A DNA stretch of 64,000 nucleotides, from NCBI RefSeq assembly GCF_014698045.1, contig NZ_JACJSE010000025.1:31987-95986 (forward strand), in the 5' to 3' direction. This stretch comes from Aulosira sp. FACHB-615. Lineage in GTDB: Bacteria; Cyanobacteriota; Cyanobacteriia; Cyanobacteriales; Nostocaceae. Under the pieces are notes generated by a model. That model saw only the letters and a list, made by a program, of their open reading frames with translations. It was not told the origin of the DNA and did not search any database. The position numbers and the translations under genes were made by a program. Positions 23,285-31,061 of the stretch are shown piece after piece (position 1 is the stretch's first letter; each line of letters opens with the position of its first letter).

Positions 23285-25090
23285 CTAGTCATTAACTGTT
23301 AGAGCTAAGTCGCTCTCTTCTAAAGAGATATCATCATCAGTTGAATGTCTGATTGGTAATACGATCGCAAATGTAGTGCCTTCACCAAACTCAGATTCAC
23401 AAATTAGTTGACCTTTGTGTTTTTCGACAATAATTTGATAGCTAATTGACAAACCTAAACCTGTTCCCACTCCAATAGGTTTAGTAGTAAAAAATGTTTC
23501 AAATATTTTTTGTTGATATTCTGGAGAAATACCAGAACCATTATCAGTAATTTTGATTTCTATCAAATCCGCATTGAGTTGTTGCGTAGAAATAACAATT
23601 TCTTGATATTCCTCTTCATTATGGGACTCTTCTAAAGCATCAATAGCATTAGATAAAATATTCATAAATACTTGATATAATGCGCCGCCATAGCCTTGTA
23701 TATTGGGAATTTCGCCATATTTTTTCACTACATTAATTCTTTTTTTCAGACGATTATTTAAAATCAATAATGTACTTTCTATACAAGAGTGAATATCTAC
23801 AGCATGAAATTCATTTTCATCTAACCGTGAGAAGTTCTTCAAGCTTAAAACAATTTCTTTAGCTCGGTTAGCTCCCACTTGCATAGATTGTAATAACTTT
23901 GGCAAGTCTTGTTTGACAAAATCTAAGTCAATTTCTTCAGCCAACTCATCAAGTTCATCATCTTGAATTTTGGCTTGGTAGGCTTCTAGCAGCATTAACA
24001 AATTTTGAAAGTAAGCATTAGTATGCTGAAGATTCCCATAAATAAAGTTGACGGGGTTATTGATTTCGTGGGCGACTCCCGCTAACATCTGTCCAAGGCT
24101 CGACATTTTCTCATTTTGAATTAATTGTCGAGATGCTTCAGATTTCTGTTCTGCTAAAAGTTGATTAACTCGTTGAATGAGTTGATTAAGTGAGTTGGCT
24201 AACATCCCCACTTCGTCGGCTGTGGTGACTGGTGCTTGTAAATTGAAGTTAGATTCCTGAGTTACCTTCAGCGCAATATCGTGAACGGCTTTGAGTGGAC
24301 GTGCGATCGCTCGGCTGGTGTAGTGGGCTAGTATAATAGCGATCGCCACCGATGACAGCATACTAATAATAATAATTCTGTCTCGGACTTTTTCTGTAGC
24401 TAGTACCGCCACTTCTTTGCGTTGAAAAGTCCCCTCAGAAGTTTCGAGCAATTCTTCCAAAGCATCTGTAGTATCGTGTAATCTAAAATATATCTCACTC
24501 TGGGAAAATATTAATAGTTTTTCTTTTATATTGGCTATATTTTCAGCCTGTAAATTAGATGGATAATTTTGATTTAAGATAGCTATTATTTGTTGACTAT
24601 ATACTGTGGGAATATTTTGATAATTTTGTAAGAAGTTTGATATTTTTTTATTAGGATGTTGATTAACGTAATTTGTTAGTTCTGCCCACAGTTTTTGAAG
24701 TTCGGCAGAGTGCTGGATAAGATGAATGCGTTCGTCTTGCCAATGTTTTAAATCTGTAAAAACTACGATTTTACCTTGATGAGCTTGTAATTCTAATAAA
24801 ACAGAGTTAAGACTACGAATTAACTGAATTTCTTGCCACTTTTCTTGTTTTTCGATGATTGCTTGTTGCTGATAGTAATCACCTAGCATAAATCCTGCGA
24901 CTGTTCCAACAACAGCCGCACCTAGAGCTACAGTATAACCCCAAGCAATTTTTTGACTGATACTCAGGTTGTTAACTAAGCCAACAATCCAACTGGGATG
25001 ATTTGACGATTGAGTTACAGACTCTTTTGTAGAGGAAGTTATAGTCTGATTATCTTTCACAGAAGTATTTTTAGCATTGGTAGAGCGCAT
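23285..25090 (-). CDS. membrane sensor histidine kinase
   Basis: A 601-residue kinase: transmembrane segments near residues 48-70 and 237-258 enclose an extracytoplasmic, helical sensor of about 165 residues; a HAMP domain follows (to about 315); then a dimerisation domain with phosphoacceptor His in GVAHEINNPVNF (about 340), and an ATPase domain with N box NAIDAL, G1 DNGSGI and G2 GVGTGLGLSISYQI. The HEINNP form is common in cyanobacterial kinases and in the giant kinase at 32991. No response regulator gene is adjacent, so the partner is unknown. The sensor has no recognisable ligand motif. Confidence 0.92.
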   Translation of the reverse strand: MRSTNAKNTSVKDNQTITSSTKESVTQSSNHPSWIVGLVNNLSISQKIAWGYTVALGAAVVGTVAGFMLGDYYQQQAIIEKQEKWQEIQLIRSLNSVLLELQAHQGKIVVFTDLKHWQDERIHLIQHSAELQKLWAELTNYVNQHPNKKISNFLQNYQNIPTVYSQQIIAILNQNYPSNLQAENIANIKEKLLIFSQSEIYFRLHDTTDALEELLETSEGTFQRKEVAVLATEKVRDRIIIISMLSSVAIAIILAHYTSRAIARPLKAVHDIALKVTQESNFNLQAPVTTADEVGMLANSLNQLIQRVNQLLAEQKSEASRQLIQNEKMSSLGQMLAGVAHEINNPVNFIYGNLQHTNAYFQNLLMLLEAYQAKIQDDELDELAEEIDLDFVKQDLPKLLQSMQVGANRAKEIVLSLKNFSRLDENEFHAVDIHSCIESTLLILNNRLKKRINVVKKYGEIPNIQGYGGALYQVFMNILSNAIDALEESHNEEEYQEIVISTQQLNADLIEIKITDNGSGISPEYQQKIFETFFTTKPIGVGTGLGLSISYQIIVEKHKGQLICESEFGEGTTFAIVLPIRHSTDDDISLEESDLALTVND

Positions 25091-25526
25091 ATATATTTGT
25101 TATCCCCACACAAATGGCTTTAGCCTAACTTAAATCTTTAGTGTCAGCCATACTCAGCTAATTAATGTCAGCCGGAAAAATGCAGGAGATGTAACAAAAG
25201 TATTGATTGCTACATTTTCTGTGATAAATCTCAATTTGTAATTCGTTAAAATACGTAATTTTTATCTACAAATTTCAATTTGATGGTGTCGGTTAGCATA
25301 AGTTGAGAGATTTCCATTTTAGAGATTTATCCCAAGTTGCAATCAAAGATAGTAATTTGGGCTGGGAGTAGGGAGTAGGGAGTAGAAATACTATTTCTGA
25401 AATCCTTGAGAAGACGATGGTCGAGCGCAGCGATGCACTGAGCCTGTCAAAGTGTCGAAACCCGGTAAACTTAAGTTAGGTTTAATTTAGTCCTTCTACT
25501 TAGTAACATATCCCTACTCTATTCTC
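25091..25526. other. intergenic region with dispersed repeats
   Basis: About 435 bp between two minus-strand genes. It contains a GGGAGTA tract (25363-25383) and a small dispersed repeat around GAGCGCAGCGATGCACTGAG (25414-25433). The promoter of the histidine kinase gene should lie at its left end. No gene is seen. Confidence 0.45.
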
Positions 25527-27260
25527 TTACTTTTTTGGCTGTGTTGCTTCTATACATGAAGTGTTGAGAAGAACTAAATTATCTGCTGCAAAAACTGTAC
25601 AAGAATTGATCAATGTTGCTAAGATAGGCTGAGTTTTATTTAACTTGGCGATCGCCTGTTCTGCTGCTGGCTGATATTGTTGTAACCAAGAATTTTTAGC
25701 TATATATTCTGGGACAAACGCTGAACGCTCTAATAGCCAAAAACTTATGTGATATTTTTGAATAAAGTTGTTAATTTGGTTAATATCTTCACTATATTGG
25801 GCAGCAATTAAATCAAGCATCCGCCTGTGAAACTGAACGTAATATTTGGTATGTATTGGTAAAGCATATTCTTTGCCTACTAAAATTTTTCTTTGAGCAA
25901 AGATAGGTATATTATCTGCTTCTTCAGATGTAGAGGCTATGACAATATTTTGTGGTTGCTTTTGCAAGAAATTATATAATTCTGGAACTTTAGCTTCTAC
26001 ATAAGGGGTTTTAGGAAAAACTTTCAAGCTACTAGGGTAAGAAATCAGCCCTATAAACAAAATTGCTATGGTACTCAAAATTAAATTCTTTTCGCCTCTT
26101 TGTCTCAACCATTGCCATACAGCATCTAAAATTAAGGTGATAAAAATTGCGGCGGCTAAAGCAAATACCATCTTAAAAGTATGATGGGTATAGCGGCTAG
26201 GCCAGTGCAGTTTAAAAGCAATTAAATGAGCAGTAAAAAACATGATTAAACTAGCTATTACTACCCTTGGTAAGATTTTGATTTTTGTTTGGATTTGCTG
26301 AGACAGGGGAAAGTGAGACTTGAATTTGAGGATGATTGGTAATAATAAGCCGAGTAACAATTGTGGAGGTGCAATTAAAGCGAAAAAACCGCTATCTCGA
26401 CCGTCAAACCAGTAACTAATAATATTATGACTAAAAAAGCTGACTCTGCCTCCATCCCAGTAGTCTGGCATGGTTCTGGCAACAGCAGCAGTAATTACTG
26501 GGGCAAACTTTGATGATTGAATAGTATAAGGTAAAATTGTGATGCCGACAACTAGAGTAGCTGCTAAAAATAATATAAAAGATTGGCGGTTACGAGAGAC
26601 AATTATCTGCTTGTTTCGCCAGTCAAATAAGGTTAAAAATACAATTAATAAATCGATAAAAGCTATGATAGGGTAAATTAAAGCTTGCAGGGCGATCGCA
26701 ATTAATATACCCAACTTAGAAAATCTGATTAAATAATATAAAAACGCCAAAAACAAAGGATAAATAAAATCTCTGGGAGTTCCAGAAAATAAGTCATCAT
26801 GTAAGCAGAGACTTTGATTTAATAATAATGATGCAATAAATCCCGTCATTGGTATGGGAAATATTTGCAGACAAACGAGAAAGCAGTAACTAGTTGTAAT
26901 TATTCCTAGAACTATCGGGAAAATTTTGCTAAAAAAAACTGGATCGATATTTAAAGCGACAACTATTTTATAAAGCAGCCCATATCCAATTGGGGTGATT
27001 GATTGAAAATAATCAGCAATCAAATCCTCAGAAAATAAATCTGAGTTAAAGTAACGATATATCCAAGAAATATATTCTCGTGCATCGTCGCTGACTATAT
27101 ATTTACTGCTGAAAGCTTGTCGCACTCCGAGCAGAATATAAATAATAGCAAAAGCTAGACTTAAGCTATACCAAAAAATGACAATCCATCGGGATTGATT
27201 TTGATTACTGTTTTGGCTAATGGGTGTTGTGAAAATATTTTGTAATTGTGTAATTAGCAC
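25527..27260 (-). CDS. large polytopic membrane protein, possible GT-C type glycosyltransferase
   Basis: A 577-residue protein with about ten to twelve membrane segments in the first ~400 residues and a soluble C-terminal part of about 150 residues. The layout (first extracytoplasmic loop with acidic residues after TM1, here SDDAREYISW, and a C-terminal soluble domain) resembles GT-C glycosyltransferases and mannosyltransferase-like proteins of unknown function. I do not recognise a specific family. The start codon is GTG. It lies 13 bp after the stop of the DnaJ-pentapeptide gene, so both are probably on one transcript. Confidence 0.6.
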   Translation of the reverse strand: MLITQLQNIFTTPISQNSNQNQSRWIVIFWYSLSLAFAIIYILLGVRQAFSSKYIVSDDAREYISWIYRYFNSDLFSEDLIADYFQSITPIGYGLLYKIVVALNIDPVFFSKIFPIVLGIITTSYCFLVCLQIFPIPMTGFIASLLLNQSLCLHDDLFSGTPRDFIYPLFLAFLYYLIRFSKLGILIAIALQALIYPIIAFIDLLIVFLTLFDWRNKQIIVSRNRQSFILFLAATLVVGITILPYTIQSSKFAPVITAAVARTMPDYWDGGRVSFFSHNIISYWFDGRDSGFFALIAPPQLLLGLLLPIILKFKSHFPLSQQIQTKIKILPRVVIASLIMFFTAHLIAFKLHWPSRYTHHTFKMVFALAAAIFITLILDAVWQWLRQRGEKNLILSTIAILFIGLISYPSSLKVFPKTPYVEAKVPELYNFLQKQPQNIVIASTSEEADNIPIFAQRKILVGKEYALPIHTKYYVQFHRRMLDLIAAQYSEDINQINNFIQKYHISFWLLERSAFVPEYIAKNSWLQQYQPAAEQAIAKLNKTQPILATLINSCTVFAADNLVLLNTSCIEATQPKK

Positions 27261-27273
27261 GGAGCAGAACTAG

Positions 27274-28026
27274 TTAACTATGAGTGTGACCATCGGGCAT
27301 AATCGCCCCTGCTAAATTAGCACCAATCAACTTCACTAACAAGCGATCGCCAGAACGAATTTTTGCCCCAGTCAAGTCAGCCCCCCGCAAATCAGCACCA
27401 CTCAAGTCTGCGCCAATTAAGTTAGCGTTACGTAAATTGGCTTCTCTGAGATCGGCTAGAAGTAGGTTTGCTCTAAATAAATTGGCTTCTGATAAATTTG
27501 CCCCCCGCAAAATTACTTTGTGCATAAAAGTATCGCTGAGGTCTGCACCCGTTAAATTGGCATAACTTAAGTTTCTTCCAGATAAATCTTTGTTACTTAA
27601 ATTAGCCCGACTGAAATCTTTACCACTCAAATCTGGATTTTGGTTTGCTGTGTGATTGGGAGTTGGTGACGGTCTTTTTGGCTGGGGCGACTGATAGTGT
27701 GACGCATTATCATACTTACCATTCGGTTGAGGCGACTGATATGGTGATGCAGCATAATGCTTCCCATTTGGTTGGGGTGATGGATGGTGTGTAGCAGTAT
27801 GATGCTTACCATTGGTCGAATGACCGTTAAAAGAACGCAATTTATCCCGCGCTTCATTAATGGCTTTGAGCTTTTCTTGAGCTTTTTGTTGCAAGCGGAT
27901 ATTATCTTTGGGAAGGCGGTCAGGATGCCAGACAAAGACTAAATCTTTATAAGCCTGGTTAACTTCGTCAAGTGTTGCACCAGGCTCTAATTCTAATATT
28001 CGATAATACCGCTCCAACTCGTTCAT
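27274..28026 (-). CDS. DnaJ domain-pentapeptide repeat fusion protein
   Basis: A 250-residue fusion. Residues 1-66 form a J domain (YYRILELEPGATLDEVNQAY, with the HPD motif in FVWHPDRLP) that should stimulate an Hsp70. A linker of about 65 residues contains three imperfect copies of a His/Pro/Gln-rich unit ending SPQPNGK. Residues from about 130 onwards are pentapeptide repeats A(N/D)Lxx (DFSRANLSNKDLSGRNLS), at least 15 units, forming a right-handed quadrilateral helix that likely binds a partner. Cytoplasmic. It heads a two-gene unit with the membrane protein at 25527. Such J-pentapeptide fusions are common in filamentous cyanobacteria; no client is known to me. Confidence 0.9.
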   Translation of the reverse strand: MNELERYYRILELEPGATLDEVNQAYKDLVFVWHPDRLPKDNIRLQQKAQEKLKAINEARDKLRSFNGHSTNGKHHTATHHPSPQPNGKHYAASPYQSPQPNGKYDNASHYQSPQPKRPSPTPNHTANQNPDLSGKDFSRANLSNKDLSGRNLSYANLTGADLSDTFMHKVILRGANLSEANLFRANLLLADLREANLRNANLIGADLSGADLRGADLTGAKIRSGDRLLVKLIGANLAGAIMPDGHTHS

Positions 28027-28213
28027 AGGATGTTGTTGATAGTCGATTGTCAGACAATTTTAGATTTGAGAATTTAGACTGGTGATTAACCCCACGGATA
28101 TATTGAGAAAGGATGATGTTGGATTTGCGAATGATTTTACAGATAAATCTGGGGTTTGTACCATCCAGTAATTATGAGTCAGTAGTTATTGTCCCTTTTT
28201 ATCTGTATCACCG

Positions 28214-28708
28214 TCATCTTCCTATTTCTCCATTTCGCCACCGATTTATAGCTCTGAAATATGCCGCAACAGGAATTTGATAAACCTCAACAATAATCCA
28301 CAAAATGATTGATAAATGTGACAAAAAAGTTAATATAGTCCAGATGTATGGTATCCAAGTTAGGGGAGAATCCAGCGATGGGGGAAAATAAAAAGCCACA
28401 ATGCCAATTAAAGTTGTAGGGAAAAATACAAAAGCGATCGCAGCAAATCCGTAACCCCAACCCAACTCCACACCTTCTAACTGCGCTTCTGTCCAGCTAA
28501 AGCCATTCCATCGCCAAACCAAAGGCGGTTGCCGCGAAGGCATTTTGATTTGTTGTTGCTCTATATTCACAGTAAAAATCTCTTGACAAAAATCACAAGC
28601 CATAGTCTCCATTAACGGCATTTGTGATATTTTACCGACTCGACAAACTGGACAAGGGTAAGCTTCATGGGTGTCAAAAGATTTGCTGAAGATTTTGGAA
28701 CTGGGCAT
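28214..28708 (-). CDS. hypothetical protein with N-terminal zinc ribbon and two membrane segments
   Basis: A 164-residue protein, not assigned to a known family. A zinc-ribbon-like CPVCRVGKIS...CDFC pair (Cys pairs about 15-18 and 33-36) is followed by a segment rich in Trp (PPLVWRWNGFSWTEAQ) and two hydrophobic segments (about 85-108 and 115-145). It may be a small cytosolic-facing zinc-binding membrane protein. The ATG at 28708 is preferred to the TTG at 28714. It is transcribed away from the aroF leader region. Confidence 0.6.
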   Translation of the reverse strand: MPSSKIFSKSFDTHEAYPCPVCRVGKISQMPLMETMACDFCQEIFTVNIEQQQIKMPSRQPPLVWRWNGFSWTEAQLEGVELGWGYGFAAIAFVFFPTTLIGIVAFYFPPSLDSPLTWIPYIWTILTFLSHLSIILWIIVEVYQIPVAAYFRAINRWRNGEIGR

Positions 28709-28897
28709 AATCAAACTGAGTTTTTCGCAAAAGTATATATGTTGGTGCTAGTTGAATAACCAAGCTGTTTAGGGTTGGCGAGAACGGCTTCGCCTCATTT
28801 GAATGTCCTAAAAGCCCTTGTTTCAGTTACCAACTAGCCACAAGCCTCCATTCCCAGAGTTGTAATGAGTCTATCGCTTTTTGATGTCCTGTGGTGC

Positions 28898-28926
28898 TTG
28901 ACGTGAGCGATCGCTTTTGTTATCTT
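28898..28926 (+). promoter_or_regulatory. sigma-70-type promoter of the aroF attenuator transcript
   Basis: TTGACG (28898-28903), a 17-bp spacer, and TATCTT (28921-28926). The predicted transcript start is near 28933, about 31 nt before the first leader peptide ATG. A HIP1 octamer lies in the spacer. Confidence 0.7.
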
Positions 28927-28963
28927 GAAGCTCAAGGAAGCTTTATATTCAATTTTGTATCTC

Positions 28964-29032
28964 ATGCCAGCGTATATGTTCAGCAGCAATTACTACTTTT
29001 ATTTTTGGCGTAAGGCGGTTCACCGGGAGTGA
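28964..29032 (+). CDS. leader peptide 1 (aromatic-rich, 22 residues)
   Basis: ATG to TGA, encoding MPAYMFSSNYYFYFWRKAVH followed by Arg-Glu. Of residues 4-15, eight are Phe, Tyr or Trp, with NYYFYFW as an uninterrupted aromatic run. It ends shortly after the first antiterminator arm (29015-29022). No strong Shine-Dalgarno sequence is visible. The density of aromatic codons just before a terminator in front of an aromatic-pathway gene is not expected by chance. Confidence 0.75.
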   Translation: MPAYMFSSNYYFYFWRKAVHRE

Positions 29033-29062
29033 GTCATGTTTCCGATTGGAAACCGCCCGATG

Positions 29063-29092
29063 AACCGCAGAACTGACTTCTGCGGTTTTTTT
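29063..29092 (+). terminator. attenuator terminator 1
   Basis: Perfect 10-bp stem AACCGCAGAA (29063-29072) with TTCTGCGGTT (29078-29087), 5-nt loop, then seven T. The competing antiterminator is GCGGTTCA (29015-29022), inside leader ORF 1, pairing with TGAACCGC (29061-29068), which covers the left arm. A further hairpin GTTTCC-GATT-GGAAAC (29038-29053) sits between them. Confidence 0.85.
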
Positions 29093-29173
29093 GTTTTTAG
29101 GAGTATCTGTACAGACAGCACAAATGAAAAAACCAACTGTCACCTGTCACCTATCTTTCTCGAAGTATTGAAC

Positions 29174-29239
29174 ATGACGACTAATTTCACAAACTGGTTT
29201 TACAGCTTTTACTTTTGGCCTAGAGCAAACTCCGGGTAA
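29174..29239 (+). CDS. leader peptide 2 (aromatic-rich, 21 residues)
   Basis: ATG to TAA, encoding MTTNFTNWFYSFYFWPRANS followed by Gly. Residues 8-15 are WFYSFYFW, so seven of eight are aromatic, covering Phe, Tyr and Trp. It shares the FYFW core with leader 1. The last codons TCC GGG are the antiterminator arm of the second module. Shine-Dalgarno is weak (CGAAG). Confidence 0.8.
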   Translation: MTTNFTNWFYSFYFWPRANSG

Positions 29240-29267
29240 ATAGCGTCATGCCAATGAGCCAGAACGC

Positions 29268-29297
29268 GCCCGGAACACTCAGTTTCCGGGCTTTTTT
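29268..29297 (+). terminator. attenuator terminator 2
   Basis: Perfect 8-bp GC-rich stem GCCCGGAA (29268-29275) with TTCCGGGC (29284-29291), 8-nt loop, then six T. The antiterminator is TCCGGG (29231-29236, last codons of leader 2) pairing with CCCGGA (29269-29274), which would remove the left arm. The aroF ATG is 42 bp past the T run. Confidence 0.85.
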
Positions 29298-29339
29298 AAT
29301 TTCAGACTTCAGACTTCATAATTTTCGGAGAATCAAACC

Positions 29340-30212
29340 ATGATTAACGCCAAACTAGCCTCCCAATCTCATCCCAACCACCAAACAATTGTGAAACTTT
29401 CCGAGACAGTCGCCTTCGGTGGTGAAGAATTAGTGATTATTGGCGGCCCTTGTACAGTGGAAAGCTTAGAACAAATGGAAACAGTTGCTCAAAAGCTATC
29501 ATCTGCACCCGTACAAGCCTTACGGGGTGGTGTTTACAAACCCCGCACCTCGCCTTATGCTTTCCAAGGTATGGCTGAAGCAGGATTAGAAGTTTTAGCG
29601 AGAGTGCGATCGCTCTACAATATGCCAGTAGTTACAGAAGTTATGGCAATTTCGCAAATTGAAACTGTCGCCGCATCTGCTGATATGCTGCAAATTGGTA
29701 GCCGCAACATGCAAAACTTCGACTTACTCAAAGCCTTGGGACAAGTTGACAAACCAATCTTGCTCAAGCGTGGTTTAGCCGCCACCATAGAAGAATTCGT
29801 TATGGCTGCTGAATATATCCTCAGTCATGGAAACCCAAATGTCGTGCTGTGTGAACGTGGTATTCGCAGTTTCGACAATTACACCCGCAACGTCTTAGAT
29901 TTAGGCGCAGTCGCCGCCCTCAAACAAATCACTCACTTACCGGTGATTGTAGATCCTTCCCACGCCGTCGGTAAACGCGAACTAGTCGCACCTGTCGCCA
30001 AAGCGGCTGTAGCTTGTGGCGCAGATGGGTTAATTATTGAGTGTCACCCAGAACCAGAAAAATCCGTTTCCGATGCCCGTCAAGCACTGTCTTTAGAAGA
30101 CATGGTGAACTTAGTTGATGTTTTAAAGCCCGTAGCAGCAGCCGTTGGGCGCAGAATATCAGAAAACACAGGGGTGGGTTTAAAACCTACCCCTATTTGT
30201 TACGCGGCTTAG
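29340..30212 (+). CDS. aroF: 3-deoxy-7-phosphoheptulonate synthase (DAHP synthase, class I-beta)
   Basis: A 290-residue enzyme for the first step of the shikimate pathway (phosphoenolpyruvate plus erythrose 4-phosphate). It is the I-beta type related to KDO8P synthase: VIIGGPCTVES (PEP site), GGVYKPRTSPYAFQG, GSRNMQNFDLL, LLKRGLAAT, and DPSHAVGKREL are all present. The catalytic barrel starts about residue 30, so the ferredoxin-like or chorismate-mutase regulatory domain that gives feedback control in some I-beta enzymes is missing. Control by the upstream tandem attenuators would replace it. The last 17 residues are encoded by a palindrome-like sequence and look like an added tail. Confidence 0.93.
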   Translation: MINAKLASQSHPNHQTIVKLSETVAFGGEELVIIGGPCTVESLEQMETVAQKLSSAPVQALRGGVYKPRTSPYAFQGMAEAGLEVLARVRSLYNMPVVTEVMAISQIETVAASADMLQIGSRNMQNFDLLKALGQVDKPILLKRGLAATIEEFVMAAEYILSHGNPNVVLCERGIRSFDNYTRNVLDLGAVAALKQITHLPVIVDPSHAVGKRELVAPVAKAAVACGADGLIIECHPEPEKSVSDARQALSLEDMVNLVDVLKPVAAAVGRRISENTGVGLKPTPICYAA

Positions 30213-30219
30213 GATTTTC

Positions 30220-30425
30220 AACGAACCACAGAGATACAGAGAGAAGTTGCGTGCGCGGGTTCCCCGCGTTGAGCAAACTTCGGGAGGACACGGAGAAGTA
30301 AGAGTTTAACTCCTCATCCTCTCCACGCCTCTGGTTACTGAGCGACTTGTACCGAGCGTTCGCGTAGCGTCTCCGTCAGGAGAAGTCGAGGTAAGTCGAA
30401 GTATGCGCCTCTGCGTGAGATAAAT
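30220..30425. repeat. nested small dispersed repeats
   Basis: Contains an AACCACAGAGATACAGAGAG-type repeat interrupted by two small elements. The first is around GCGCGGGTTCCCCGCG (30252-30267). The second is at 30346-30393 (48 bp), inserted in a copy of the element also found at 41324-41347. The right end GCGCCTCTGCGTGAGATAAA matches 41348-41365 and 61012-61032. These resemble the very small mobile repeats known from Nostoc genomes. Confidence 0.7.
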
Positions 30426-30452
30426 TATTCGTAATTATGCGAGGAAGTCTCA

Positions 30453-31013
30453 ATGGTAAAAACTCCTACTCAACCCATCACGTTAGAGGAATTTCTCAAA
30501 CTACCAGAAACTAAACCGAGCTTAGAATATATTGACGGTCAAATTATCCAAAAACCAATGCCACAGGGTAAACACAGCGCAATTCAAGGAGAATTTGTCC
30601 CTGCCATCAATAATATAGTCAAGCCAAAACGCATTGCTCGTGCCTTTCCTGAATTGCGTTGTACATTTGGCGGACGTTCAATTGTACCTGATATTGTAGT
30701 TTTTACTTGGGATAGAATTCCTCGTGATGAAAATGGAGAAATAGCTAATACTTTTGCTCTGGCTCCAGACTGGACAATTGAAATTTTATCTCCTGATCAG
30801 AATCAAACGAAAGTCACAAAAAATATTCTTCATAGCTTAAAATATGGAACTCAAATGGGTTGGTTAATTGACCCAGATGAGCAAACTGTCTTTGTTTATC
30901 AACCCAAACAAGAAACTACCGTATTTGATGAGCCAGATGCACTTATTTCTTTACCATCTTTTATGAGTGAACTTCAACTTACTGTGAGAGATTTATTTGC
31001 TTGGTTATTGTAG
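30453..31013 (+). CDS. Uma2 family (DUF820) putative endonuclease
   Basis: A 186-residue protein of the restriction-endonuclease-like fold family expanded in cyanobacteria. It starts with the TLEEFLKLPETKPSLEYIDG block; the PD-(D/E)xK-like core is IVPDIVVFTWDRIP (Asp), then WTIEILSPDQNQTKV (Glu and downstream Lys). It ends with LFVWLL-like RDLFAWLL. Function unproven; many genomes carry dozens. It is divergent from nothing here: it follows a repeat-filled gap after aroF. Confidence 0.88.
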   Translation: MVKTPTQPITLEEFLKLPETKPSLEYIDGQIIQKPMPQGKHSAIQGEFVPAINNIVKPKRIARAFPELRCTFGGRSIVPDIVVFTWDRIPRDENGEIANTFALAPDWTIEILSPDQNQTKVTKNILHSLKYGTQMGWLIDPDEQTVFVYQPKQETTVFDEPDALISLPSFMSELQLTVRDLFAWLL

Positions 31014-31061
31014 GGCGATCGCAATCTTTTGTAGATATGACAATAACAGCAAGTTTTTCAC

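Larger units (their letters stand above)
28933..29339 (+). promoter_or_regulatory. tandem ribosome-mediated attenuator leader of aroF
   Basis: The 400-nt leader contains two complete attenuator modules in series, each made of an aromatic-rich leader peptide, a segment that can pair with the left arm of the terminator (antiterminator), and an intrinsic terminator. The order is leader 1 (28964), terminator 1 (29063), leader 2 (29174), terminator 2 (29268), then aroF (29340). When charged tRNA-Phe, -Tyr or -Trp is scarce, the ribosome should stall in the leader and let the antiterminator form. The mechanism is inferred by analogy to trp/phe attenuators; the parts are all visible. Confidence 0.8.

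Noticed and set aside
28949..29239. Open frames on both strands over the aroF leader (minus 28949-29143, plus 29036-29239)
   Set aside because: They overlap the attenuator parts; only the two short aromatic-rich ORFs fit a function and placement. The longer plus-strand frame simply runs into leader 2.
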